DNA from: Chryseobacterium taichungense
GTDB lineage: Bacteria > Bacteroidota > Bacteroidia > Flavobacteriales > Weeksellaceae
Direction of reading: 5' to 3'
NCBI RefSeq assembly: GCF_900109935.1
Contig: NZ_FOBV01000010.1
Span: 79,610 to 143,609 of the forward strand
Length of the DNA: 64,000 nucleotides
The position numbers and the translations under genes were made by a program. Of the stretch, positions 32,063 to 40,133 are shown piece by piece. Within the stretch, counting starts at the first letter, position 1. Each line of letters starts with the position of its first letter. Under the pieces are notes generated by a model. It was not told where the DNA came from. It worked only from the letters and a program-made list of their open reading frames with translations, and searched no databases.

Positions 32063-33565
32063 TTATAAAAATTTATTTTCTACCAATATCCAGAGTCTTT
32101 GGGCATATTCATCTACTTTATTCCATTTTTTAGAATAATAGAGATCGCTCAGATATTCTTTCGCTTCTTCCAATGTCCTGAAGCTGTTAAGATTATTGAC
32201 TACTTCATTAAGTTCAGACTGGCTACCGCCGAAAAGGGTTTTTGAAAAGGCAATCCGGTCGTTAAGATCCAGTTTGAATTCCGGTTTTTTCTTTTCAGCT
32301 TCCATAAAATCCGTCGGTATATTTGTTTTTAAAATACTCCCTGATTCTTTTTTCTCAGCAGATTCTGTTTTTTCCGTCGGTAAAATTCTTTCCAAATGAT
32401 CATCATCAAAAAGTGTCTGCACAGCTTTTAAACCCTTTATGTGGGCCAATTTTATCTTTTTTTCCTGCTGATAGGCTTCAAGATTCTCAAAACTCTCGTC
32501 AGATGCAGGCTTATCCTTTTCGTTTTCGTGAACGGGTCTGTCGATATCAACAATTTTTCTTCTGTCATTGATCTCTGCCAGAATATTCTGCTCCTGTTTT
32601 TCCTCAACTGCCGCTTCGTACTTGATTTCCGTTAAAATACCTTCTACATTTGAAGTATCCGTAGGAAGCTCTCCATTTTCCACCATGGCACCGGAAACCG
32701 TAAAATGTTCTTCGTTTTCTTCTATCAGGAGCTCATCTTCCAAAAGTTCAGTATCAAAAATACTTGGAATAATCTCATTAATTTCCTGATTTTCTTCATT
32801 TTTTGCCTCAGTTTCAAAGTTATTACGGATTTTCTCTTCTTCTTCAAAATCGTTTACATCTCCCTGATGATCAGAAACTTCATTTTCAAATCCATCAATT
32901 TCATTAAGCTGATTATTAAAGATCGCTTCTTCTTCTGTCTGTTCATCACTGAACATTTTTTCATCAATATCAGCTTCATGGTCAGGCTCTGAATCGGCCA
33001 ATATTCTTTCCTCGTCTACAAAATTTAATGTGTCATCCGTTTGACCGGAAATTTCATGTTCATCAACTTCTTTCATTTGTTCATTGAAAACATCTTCAAC
33101 ATTTCCAGCTGGACTAATATTTTGATGATCAGTAATTTCTGTTTCTGGATTTTCTTCGACGAAATTGACTAGTGTTTCATGCAATTCACCTTCAACAATT
33201 TCATTCAGCTGATTATTAAAAATCGCTTCTTCTTCGGTTACCTGATCTGAAAATTCTTCTTTTTCTCCGATTTCGTTTAGCTGATTGTTAAAGATGGCTT
33301 CCTCTTCTTCTATTTCAATTTTTATGTTCTGATCCGGAATTGACGAAAAATTTTCATTATTTTCATCTGTGGACGAAAAATTTTCATTCCCGAAATACGC
33401 TATATTTTTTTCCAGCAAGCGTAAAAACGAAATCCTGTTGGCAAGATCATCCACAAGATCCTGCTTGGAAAGTAATTCGTCCACATTGCTTATTTTATCC
33501 AGAATAGCGATCATATTCTTGGATTCAAAAAAAATCTTTTCCTTTAAATCTTGGATGTTCTGCAT
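32063..33565 (-). CDS. Acidic repeat protein with conserved C-terminal region
   Basis: 500 residues, no signal peptide. Residues 1-60 are helical. Residues 85-310 are very acidic, low-complexity linker. Within it EEEAIFNNQLNEI occurs three times exactly (about 87-99, 111-123, 211-223) and a degenerate copy EDVFNEQMKEVDE lies near 157-169. The last 75 residues form a compact basic/helical region (LDLNDRIAFSKTLFGGSQ, LNSFRTLEEAKEYLSDLYY, WNKVDEYAQRLWILVENKFL) that I believe recurs in Bacteroidota proteins of unknown function. The design suggests a flexible tether carrying short linear binding motifs. It leads the minus-strand operon with rsmI. Confidence 0.75.
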   Translation of the reverse strand: MQNIQDLKEKIFFESKNMIAILDKISNVDELLSKQDLVDDLANRISFLRLLEKNIAYFGNENFSSTDENNENFSSIPDQNIKIEIEEEEAIFNNQLNEIGEKEEFSDQVTEEEAIFNNQLNEIVEGELHETLVNFVEENPETEITDHQNISPAGNVEDVFNEQMKEVDEHEISGQTDDTLNFVDEERILADSEPDHEADIDEKMFSDEQTEEEAIFNNQLNEIDGFENEVSDHQGDVNDFEEEEKIRNNFETEAKNEENQEINEIIPSIFDTELLEDELLIEENEEHFTVSGAMVENGELPTDTSNVEGILTEIKYEAAVEEKQEQNILAEINDRRKIVDIDRPVHENEKDKPASDESFENLEAYQQEKKIKLAHIKGLKAVQTLFDDDHLERILPTEKTESAEKKESGSILKTNIPTDFMEAEKKKPEFKLDLNDRIAFSKTLFGGSQSELNEVVNNLNSFRTLEEAKEYLSDLYYSKKWNKVDEYAQRLWILVENKFL

Positions 33566-33590
33566 ATAAGAATCTTGTTAAAAAATTGCT

Positions 33591-33598
33591 TACTTTTG
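33591..33598 (+). promoter_or_regulatory. -7 element upstream of tdk
   Basis: TACTTTTG at 33591-33598 matches TAnnTTTG, 29 nt before the tdk ATG. It lies in the short divergent gap with the acidic repeat protein. Confidence 0.5.
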
Positions 33599-33627
33599 AT
33601 GTTAAAAATATACGGCTAATTTAACAA

Positions 33628-34215
33628 ATGTTTTTAGAAAATACAATTAATCATTCCAAACAAAGCGGTTGGATGGAAGTTATTTGTGGCTCAATGTTTT
33701 CCGGCAAAACCGAAGAGTTGATCAGAAGGCTGAGAAGAGCAGAAATGGCGGGGCAGAATGTGGAGATTTTTAAACCTAAACTGGATACACGATATTCTGA
33801 AGAAGAGGTGATTTCTCACAACCAGAATAAAATTCGAAGTACACCGGTAGAAAATCCCAACGAAATCATTTTATTGGCTTCCAATTGTGATGTGGTGGGA
33901 ATTGATGAAGCACAATTTTTCGATGAAGGCATTGTAGATGTAGCCAATCAGCTGGCCAACAGTGGAATTCGGGTTGTAATTGCCGGTCTGGATATGGATT
34001 TTTTGGGAAGGCCTTTCGGCCCGATGCCGAATCTTATGGCGACCGCAGAATATGTAACAAAAGTGCATGCTATCTGCAGGAGAACCGGAAATCTGGCTAA
34101 TTATTCGATGAGAACCTCTGAGGGAAAAGATCTCGTAGAACTCGGAGAAACAGAATCTTATGATGCCGTAAGCCGTAAGGTTTTTGTGGAAGAAGTTCTT
34201 AAAAAGAATAATTGA
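33628..34215 (+). CDS. tdk: Thymidine kinase
   Basis: 195 residues, the usual type II TK length. The P-loop is GSMFSGKTEELI (residues 22-33) and the DEAQF motif holds the catalytic acid region. The lasso region is present, but its zinc site is incomplete: VHAICRRTGNLANYSMR has one cysteine where the textbook family has a CxxC pair. It phosphorylates thymidine for salvage. It heads a plus-strand run; the next genes are a toxin-antitoxin pair and murF-alr. Confidence 0.93.
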   Translation: MFLENTINHSKQSGWMEVICGSMFSGKTEELIRRLRRAEMAGQNVEIFKPKLDTRYSEEEVISHNQNKIRSTPVENPNEIILLASNCDVVGIDEAQFFDEGIVDVANQLANSGIRVVIAGLDMDFLGRPFGPMPNLMATAEYVTKVHAICRRTGNLANYSMRTSEGKDLVELGETESYDAVSRKVFVEEVLKKNN

Positions 34216-34249
34216 TATCAAAATTATCATTATTTTTGTTTAAAATATA

Positions 34250-34263
34250 ATAGTTAAAACTAT
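34250..34263 (+). promoter_or_regulatory. Candidate operator of the toxin-antitoxin operon
   Basis: ATAGTT and AACTAT form a perfect inverted repeat with a 2-nt spacer, ending 6 nt before the antitoxin ATG. An HTH antitoxin would be expected to bind such a site to repress its own operon. Confidence 0.45.
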
Positions 34264-34269
34264 CGAAAA

Positions 34270-34590
34270 ATGATATTAGAAATCAAAAACTATATAAAAA
34301 TCAGCAATTCTATTGATGAGATTTTGAGAAGCTCCCCTTTTAAGCTGAAATATATCATTGAAAAAAGCGGAATTTCTGAACCTACTTTTTTCCGTAAGAT
34401 GAAAGAGAAAAAGTTTTTACCTGAAGAGCTGCTAAAAATTGCGGAAATTATTGAGCCGGAAAAGACTTTTTTACAATCTTTGGAAGAAGCTGAAGATGAT
34501 TTTAAAAATGGTATTTATCATAACCATGAAGATGTGATAAAAATTTCTGAAGAACGCTTTCTGAAAAAATATGGAAATAAGATGGTCTAG
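34270..34590 (+). CDS. Putative antitoxin with helix-turn-helix
   Basis: 106 residues. The middle segment (FKLKYIIEKSGISEPTFFRKMKEKKFLPEELLKIAEII, read in parts) looks like an XRE-type helix-turn-helix. The charged C-terminal tail (EEAEDDFKNGIYHNHEDVIKISEERFLKKYG) is like that of antitoxins that wrap a RelE-family toxin. It overlaps the next gene by 20 nt. The antitoxin role is inferred from the partner, overlap and order; sequence similarity to a named family is weak. Confidence 0.7.
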   Translation: MILEIKNYIKISNSIDEILRSSPFKLKYIIEKSGISEPTFFRKMKEKKFLPEELLKIAEIIEPEKTFLQSLEEAEDDFKNGIYHNHEDVIKISEERFLKKYGNKMV

Positions 34591-34873
34591 ATTTGCTCTT
34601 CAGGATTTAGAACAGATTGAAGATTATATAGGGAATAGATTTACATACAAAGAATATCAGAATTTTATAAATATCCTTAACCATAAATTAAGTTTAATCA
34701 TTGATAAAAAAGTAATTTTCCAGAAGCTTGAAAAATTTCCTGATTATAATAAACTCTTAATTACGGAACAAACAACACTGATCTATAGGTTAGAATCAAC
34801 ACATCTGAAAATATTACGGCTGTATAATAATTATCAGGATGAAGACAAAAAATTCATAATAGACGATTTGTAA
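34571..34873 (+). CDS. RelE/ParE-family toxin
   Basis: 100 residues. The opening MEIRWSRFALQDLEQIEDYI is the standard ParE/RelE N-terminal helix pattern, and the core ends with LLITEQTTLIYRLESTHLKILRLYNNYQD, the family's beta-hairpin with the usual arginine. RelE toxins cleave mRNA on the ribosome and ParE toxins act on gyrase; which applies is not clear. It overlaps the antitoxin gene by 20 nt. Its stop codon TAA is followed directly by the ATG of murF-alr, so translation of the essential gene may be coupled to it. Confidence 0.82.
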   Translation: MEIRWSRFALQDLEQIEDYIGNRFTYKEYQNFINILNHKLSLIIDKKVIFQKLEKFPDYNKLLITEQTTLIYRLESTHLKILRLYNNYQDEDKKFIIDDL

Positions 34874-37321
34874 ATGAATTACACCGCAGAAGATATTGCA
34901 GAAATCACCGGCACCAAAGTTATTGGAGATAAACAACGAATAATCAAAAACATTGCTTTTGACAGCAGGATCATATATTCTACCAAAAATACGGCATTTA
35001 TTGCCATCAATACCCAGAAAAATTCTGGAGAAAAATTTATTGAAGCTGCAATTGACAGAGGAATTGAGATCATCATTTCTGAACACCATCATCCTTATTA
35101 TAAAAATATTACGTGGATAATCGTTGAGAATTCAGTTGAATTTCTTCAAAAACTTGCAAAATATCATTACGAGAATTCTCACATAAAATCTATTGGAATT
35201 ACAGGAAGCAACGGTAAAACTATTTTAAAAGAATGGCTTTATCAGTGTCTCTGGAATGAATTTCCAACGGTAAAAAATCCTAAAAGTTTCAATTCACAGA
35301 TCGGTCTTCCTTTATCTTTACTTCAGATCAATTCTTCACATAAACTGGGAATCTTTGAAGTAGGAATTTCAAAGCCCAATGAGATGGAAAAACTGGAGAA
35401 TATATTTCATCCGCAGATCGGTTTACTGACCCACATTGGAACTGCCCATCTCGCTAATTTTGCTTCAGAAGAAGATTTGATTAATGAAAAAATAAAGCTC
35501 TTTAAAAATTCCGAAGTTATTATTTACAACGGAGATAATTTACTGGTTGACAAAAAGATAAAAACATTATATTCAAGCAAAAAATTAATTTCTTACGGCT
35601 TTAAAGAAAATAATCACGTTAATTTTAAAATCAATATCCCGAAAGAAGATAATGTGGTTGTAAAATATTTTGATGAAGAAATTTCATTTCCTGTTCATCA
35701 GAGAGATGAAGCCACTTTAACGAACGCTTTGGCACTTGTAACAGTTTTAAAGGAACTGGGAATTAATAATAAAAATATTATCGAAAAAATCAACGCTTTA
35801 AAAGCTGTTGAAATGAGACTTGAAGCGATTGAAGGTATTAAAAATAATATCGTTATCAATGATTCTTTCAACCTTGATTTAGATTCTCTTAAGACTGCCC
35901 TGCAATTTTTAAATGAATATAATAAACCTAAGAAATCTTTGGTTTTAACGGATATTGTAGGTGTTAATTCAAATTTAAAAGAACTGTATGAAGAAGTTTC
36001 GGAACTGGTAAACGAACAAAAATTTGATTCTGTATTCTTAATAGGTAATGAAATATCCAAATTTAGTGAATTATTTAAATCTAAAACTTTCACTTTTATT
36101 AATACTCAGAAATTAATTGAAAGTAAACATCTTACCGAAATTGAGAATCAGATTATTCTGCTAAAAGGTGCAAGAAAATTTGAGATCGAAAGACTTAAAG
36201 ATATTCTTGAACTACGTAAGCACGATACCGTTCTTGAAGTAAATCTTAATGCAATACTTCACAATATTAATTTTCATAAATCCTTGCTGAAACCTAAGAC
36301 AAAAATGATGGCCATGGTAAAAGCAAATGCTTATGGATTAGGAAGTTATGAAATATCTGAATTCTTACAGCATCACCATATCGATTATCTTGGTGTGGCA
36401 TTTGTAGATGAAGGTGTTGAACTGCGTAAAAAAGGAATTACCGTACCTATTGTCGTGATGAATCCTGAACAGCACAGTTATGAAACTGTTATTGCTTATA
36501 ATCTTGAACCGGAAATTTACAGCTTCAGAGTATTGGAATTATTTTACGAGGCAGTACAAAAATCAGGTTATGATAAAAAATACCCGATTCACATTAAACT
36601 GGAAACAGGAATGCATCGTCTTGGCTTTAAAGATTTTGAGCTGGATGAATTGATTCAAGTTTTAAATAATAAGAACTTAAAAGTCCAAAGCATTTTCAGT
36701 CACCTTTCTTCTTCAGATTTACCGGATGAAAAAGAATTTACATTACACCAACTCGAAATATTCAATAAGAACTCAAATTATCTGATAGAAAATTTAGGCT
36801 ACTCTCCTATCCTTCATATTCTCAATTCTTCCGGAATTACAAATTATACAGATTATCAGTATGATATGGTAAGAATGGGAATAGGAATGTTAGGTGAATC
36901 ACCAAATAGTGAAATACAAAAACAGTTGCGTTCTGTAGTAAGCTTTAAAACAGTCATTTCACAAATATCACTGGTAGAAAACGGAGAATCAATAGGTTAC
37001 AGCAGAAGATTTAAAACAGACCATCCCACCAGAATTGCTACTATTCCGGTAGGATATGCAGATGGTATTCCAAGGCTGATAGGAAATCAGGTGGGAAATG
37101 TAGGAATCAATAAAACCCTCGCTCCTATCGTAGGAAATATCTGCATGGACATGATGATGATCAATATAGACCATATTCCCAATGCAAAAGAGGGTGATAG
37201 TGTAACAGTCTTCAATGCAAAACCTACGCTCAAAGATTTCGCAGGATACTGCAACACCATCACATACGAAATATTAACCTCCATTTCACCCCGTGTGAAA
37301 AGGATTTATGTAAAAGATTAA
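34874..37321 (+). CDS. murF-alr: Bifunctional MurF ligase / alanine racemase
   Basis: 815 residues. Residues 1-440 are MurF: an N-terminal UDP-binding domain, ATP-binding GITGSNGKT near 112, and central and C-terminal Mur ligase domains (EVGISKPNEM, NDSFNLDLDSLKTAL). Residues 450-815 are a complete PLP-dependent alanine racemase with MVKANAYGLGSYE (PLP lysine near 483), KLETGMHRLGF, MVRMGIGMLG and the catalytic-tyrosine segment GYSRRF. MurF adds D-Ala-D-Ala to the muramyl tripeptide and Alr makes the D-alanine it needs. The fusion is known in Bacteroidota. The start abuts the toxin stop. Confidence 0.95.
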   Translation: MNYTAEDIAEITGTKVIGDKQRIIKNIAFDSRIIYSTKNTAFIAINTQKNSGEKFIEAAIDRGIEIIISEHHHPYYKNITWIIVENSVEFLQKLAKYHYENSHIKSIGITGSNGKTILKEWLYQCLWNEFPTVKNPKSFNSQIGLPLSLLQINSSHKLGIFEVGISKPNEMEKLENIFHPQIGLLTHIGTAHLANFASEEDLINEKIKLFKNSEVIIYNGDNLLVDKKIKTLYSSKKLISYGFKENNHVNFKINIPKEDNVVVKYFDEEISFPVHQRDEATLTNALALVTVLKELGINNKNIIEKINALKAVEMRLEAIEGIKNNIVINDSFNLDLDSLKTALQFLNEYNKPKKSLVLTDIVGVNSNLKELYEEVSELVNEQKFDSVFLIGNEISKFSELFKSKTFTFINTQKLIESKHLTEIENQIILLKGARKFEIERLKDILELRKHDTVLEVNLNAILHNINFHKSLLKPKTKMMAMVKANAYGLGSYEISEFLQHHHIDYLGVAFVDEGVELRKKGITVPIVVMNPEQHSYETVIAYNLEPEIYSFRVLELFYEAVQKSGYDKKYPIHIKLETGMHRLGFKDFELDELIQVLNNKNLKVQSIFSHLSSSDLPDEKEFTLHQLEIFNKNSNYLIENLGYSPILHILNSSGITNYTDYQYDMVRMGIGMLGESPNSEIQKQLRSVVSFKTVISQISLVENGESIGYSRRFKTDHPTRIATIPVGYADGIPRLIGNQVGNVGINKTLAPIVGNICMDMMMINIDHIPNAKEGDSVTVFNAKPTLKDFAGYCNTITYEILTSISPRVKRIYVKD

Positions 37322-37324
37322 CTT

Positions 37325-39484
37325 ATGAGAAAGCTTCTGATCCTTTTATTGGCATTTCAGATATTTTTTATTCCTGCTCAGGTAAAGAAAGATCTGGTCA
37401 TTCCGAAAAATCCTAAAATCGGATTGTCACTTGCCGGTGGAGGAGCTAAAGGATTTTCTCATGTAGGCGTGCTTAAAGTGCTGGATTCATTGGGGGTGAA
37501 AGTAGATTACATCGCTGGAACAAGCATGGGTGCTATCGTCGGTGGGCTTTATGCTTCGGGATATTCCGGTAAAGAAATCGAAAAAATTGTAATGGATACG
37601 GATTTCTATTCATTGATCATGGATCCCAAGGCAACCCGGCAGGAAACCACTTTCTTTAATAAATCTGTCGACAAGTATCTGCTCAGCATTCCTCTTAAAG
37701 ATGGTAAAATTTCACTCCCTTCTTCCATAAGCACAGGGCAGAAAAATGTTTACCTATTAAAAGAACTTTTTAAAAATGTATCAAACATAAACGATTTCTC
37801 GAAGCTTCCGATACCTTTCATGTGTGTTGCTACCAATCTTGAGAGCGGAAATATGGAAATATTTGAAAAAGGCGACCTTGTGCAATCCATTATGGCGAGC
37901 TCTGCTTTCCCTTCGTTGATGGATCCCGTAAAAATAGGTGACAGCATTTATATCGATGGTGCTATGACCGTCAATTATCCTTCAAAACCATTAAAAGATA
38001 AAGGAATCGATATTGTCATTGGAGTAGATCTCAATCAGGATCTGTCGAAAAGAGAAGATTTAGGAAATATTATCTCCATCTTAAACCAGGTTATTGATTT
38101 TGGAATTAAAAAAGATACCAGAAGACAATACAAATACACAGATATCAATATTAAGCCTAATCTTAAAGGCATGACCGCAACAAGCTATGACGAAAAGAAA
38201 AAAATTCTAGACAGCGGCTATGCAGAAGGACTTAAATATTCCAGGATATTGGATGAGCTTCCAAAACGCCCGTTTGACCGCCTTAGACAGCGTATAAATC
38301 CCATATATTCCAATGTATATAAGATAGACAGCATTTCAATAGAAGGAGGCCGGATTTACGGCCAAAATTACGTCCTCGGGAAAATGGGTCTTCGGCTCCC
38401 CTCCATGCAGACATACGGAAGCATTAATAAAAAGATTGATAAGCTTGTCGCCACCAATAACTATAAATTTATCAATTACGACATCATTTCAGAAAATAAT
38501 GCAAATTATCTGAAATTATACGTAACTGAAGACAATGCCCGCCATTTTCTGAAATTCGGCTTGCATTATGATGAAATCTTTAAAACAGGACTTCTTGTAA
38601 ACTATTCAGCAAAACGTCTTTTATTCAGAAATTCAAATCTTTCTTTGGATGTTATTGTAGGAGATCAACCAAGATATTATTTAAATTATTTTATAGATAA
38701 CGGATATATCCCCGGATTTGGAATTTATTCTTCCGGAATGAGATTTAATTTAAAAGATATAAACAATTATGAAGTAGATCAATGGACCTGGCTGCGTAAT
38801 GAAGCTTATATACAATCTATCTGGAGGGACAAATTTGCCATTGGTACAGGAATCAGCCATGATTATTTCGAAGCTGAAGCCAATGGGAATAACTTACGTA
38901 TTAATCGTTTTCTTAATCCATATATATTCCTAAAAAGCGATACCCAGAATGACAAGGACTTCCCTACCCGCGGGATTTATATTAATGCGGAAGGTAAAGT
39001 AATTGATTTGCTGAAATCGGCAGTCGAAAAAAGACTGGTACAGGTAAAAGCAGATATCAGAATTAATATTCCGCTTTCAAGACAATTTACTTATCGCCTT
39101 AATCTTTATGGAGGAATTACCATCGGGGAAAATCTTCCACAATTTTATCAATACAGATTAGGAGGAATATTTGAACAGAATGTTGTTAATTTCAGAAGCT
39201 TTTCCGGATTCTATTTTGGTCAGCTTAACAGCAACAATGCTATCCTGATTTCTAATGATCTTCAATTTAAATTCAATAAAAACTACTTCATAAGTGGAAA
39301 TTTTTCCTTTGCCAATCTTTCAGACGATATCAATTTTGAAGATGCGGTAAAATTAAATTACAGCTCTTTAGGAATTACCGCCGGATATAAATCTCCGTTT
39401 GGACAGATTAAAATAAACTTCAGTCACTCACTCAAAAACAATCAAAAAGGCATATTCAGTGTAATCTTAGGACACTGGTTTTAA
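37325..39484 (+). CDS. Patatin-like phospholipase with C-terminal outer-membrane barrel
   Basis: 719 residues with a signal peptide (MRKLLILLLAFQIFFIPAQ). The patatin domain (about 35-320) has the oxyanion loop GGGAKGFSHVG, the nucleophile elbow GTSMG (Ser near 66) and the DGA motif near 210 with catalytic Asp. A POTRA-like stretch follows (IDSISIEGGRIYGQNYVLGKM), then a Bam/Omp85-type barrel of about 16 strands ending LGHWF. This is the PlpD/type Vd layout, in which the lipase is carried at the outer membrane. It lies 3 nt after murF-alr and 4 nt before ybeY, in one operon. The lipid substrate is unknown. Confidence 0.9.
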   Translation: MRKLLILLLAFQIFFIPAQVKKDLVIPKNPKIGLSLAGGGAKGFSHVGVLKVLDSLGVKVDYIAGTSMGAIVGGLYASGYSGKEIEKIVMDTDFYSLIMDPKATRQETTFFNKSVDKYLLSIPLKDGKISLPSSISTGQKNVYLLKELFKNVSNINDFSKLPIPFMCVATNLESGNMEIFEKGDLVQSIMASSAFPSLMDPVKIGDSIYIDGAMTVNYPSKPLKDKGIDIVIGVDLNQDLSKREDLGNIISILNQVIDFGIKKDTRRQYKYTDINIKPNLKGMTATSYDEKKKILDSGYAEGLKYSRILDELPKRPFDRLRQRINPIYSNVYKIDSISIEGGRIYGQNYVLGKMGLRLPSMQTYGSINKKIDKLVATNNYKFINYDIISENNANYLKLYVTEDNARHFLKFGLHYDEIFKTGLLVNYSAKRLLFRNSNLSLDVIVGDQPRYYLNYFIDNGYIPGFGIYSSGMRFNLKDINNYEVDQWTWLRNEAYIQSIWRDKFAIGTGISHDYFEAEANGNNLRINRFLNPYIFLKSDTQNDKDFPTRGIYINAEGKVIDLLKSAVEKRLVQVKADIRINIPLSRQFTYRLNLYGGITIGENLPQFYQYRLGGIFEQNVVNFRSFSGFYFGQLNSNNAILISNDLQFKFNKNYFISGNFSFANLSDDINFEDAVKLNYSSLGITAGYKSPFGQIKINFSHSLKNNQKGIFSVILGHWF

Positions 39485-39488
39485 TACA

Positions 39489-39899
39489 ATGATACAATTT
39501 TTTTACGAAAATCTACCCGAAACTGTTAATTCAGCCTACAAATTTTGGCTGGAAGATATCATTCTTTCAGAAGGAAAAAAACTTGGTGAAATCAACTATA
39601 TCTTCTGCGACGACGAATATTTACTGAAAGTTAATCAGGATTATCTGCAACACGATTACTACACAGACATTATTACCTTTGACTATGTGAAAGGTAGAAC
39701 GATAAGCGGAGAGATTTTTGTATCTTTGCAGCGCATTTCAGATAACGCTTCTACTCTATCTAGAGATTACGAAGAAGAATTAAGAAGAGTTTTAGCACAC
39801 GGTGTTCTTCACCTTTCAGGATATAAAGATAAAACAGAAGAGGAAGAACAATTAATGCGAAGCAAAGAAGATTATTATTTAGCAAAATACAGCAAATGA
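39489..39899 (+). CDS. ybeY: Endoribonuclease YbeY
   Basis: 136 residues. The metal-binding motif is AHGVLHLSGYKDKTEEEEQLM, a variant of the HGxLHLxGYDH signature: the third histidine is replaced, and Asp/Lys/Thr follow. FCDDEYLLKVNQDYLQHDYYTDIITFDY is the family's central region. YbeY matures 16S rRNA 3' ends and takes part in ribosome quality control. It is the last gene of the murF-alr operon. Confidence 0.92.
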   Translation: MIQFFYENLPETVNSAYKFWLEDIILSEGKKLGEINYIFCDDEYLLKVNQDYLQHDYYTDIITFDYVKGRTISGEIFVSLQRISDNASTLSRDYEEELRRVLAHGVLHLSGYKDKTEEEEQLMRSKEDYYLAKYSK

Positions 39900-39929
39900 G
39901 AATTTGAAAACAGTAAAATATAATATTAC

Positions 39930-40040
39930 TTTTTCAATATTTTTTCAGGAGCTTAATCCCGCTCTCCGCACTCGCTATTTCTTTTTTTCAAAAAGAAATG
40001 AGCTCAGACAAATGCTGCGATCGGGGCTAAAATAGGCACA
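39930..40040. repeat. Imperfect inverted element of a probable dispersed repeat family
   Basis: The segment GGAGCTTAATCCCGCTCTCC ... ATTTCTTTTT-TTC-AAAAAGAAAT ... GCTGCGATCGGGGCTAA has a perfect 10-bp central hairpin and outer arms that partly pair. Very similar elements (CCCGCT..., AAAAAG hairpin, ...TCGGGGCTA) are found between genes across Flavobacteriia as I recall. It probably acts as a REP-like element or terminator for the operon ending at ybeY. Only one copy is in view. Confidence 0.5.
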
Positions 40041-40073
40041 TTACAGGCGATTTTAGACTGTAAATTAACAGAA

Positions 40074-40089
40074 TGTTTCACGTGAAACA
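40074..40089. promoter_or_regulatory. parS site 1 (ParB binding)
   Basis: TGTTTCACGTGAAACA is a perfect 16-bp palindrome identical to the universal bacterial parS consensus. It lies 45 nt upstream of mnmG. Confidence 0.92.
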
Positions 40090-40133
40090 TTTATAAAAAA
40101 ATTAAAATTTAAGGCTTAAAATAAGCGATAAAG

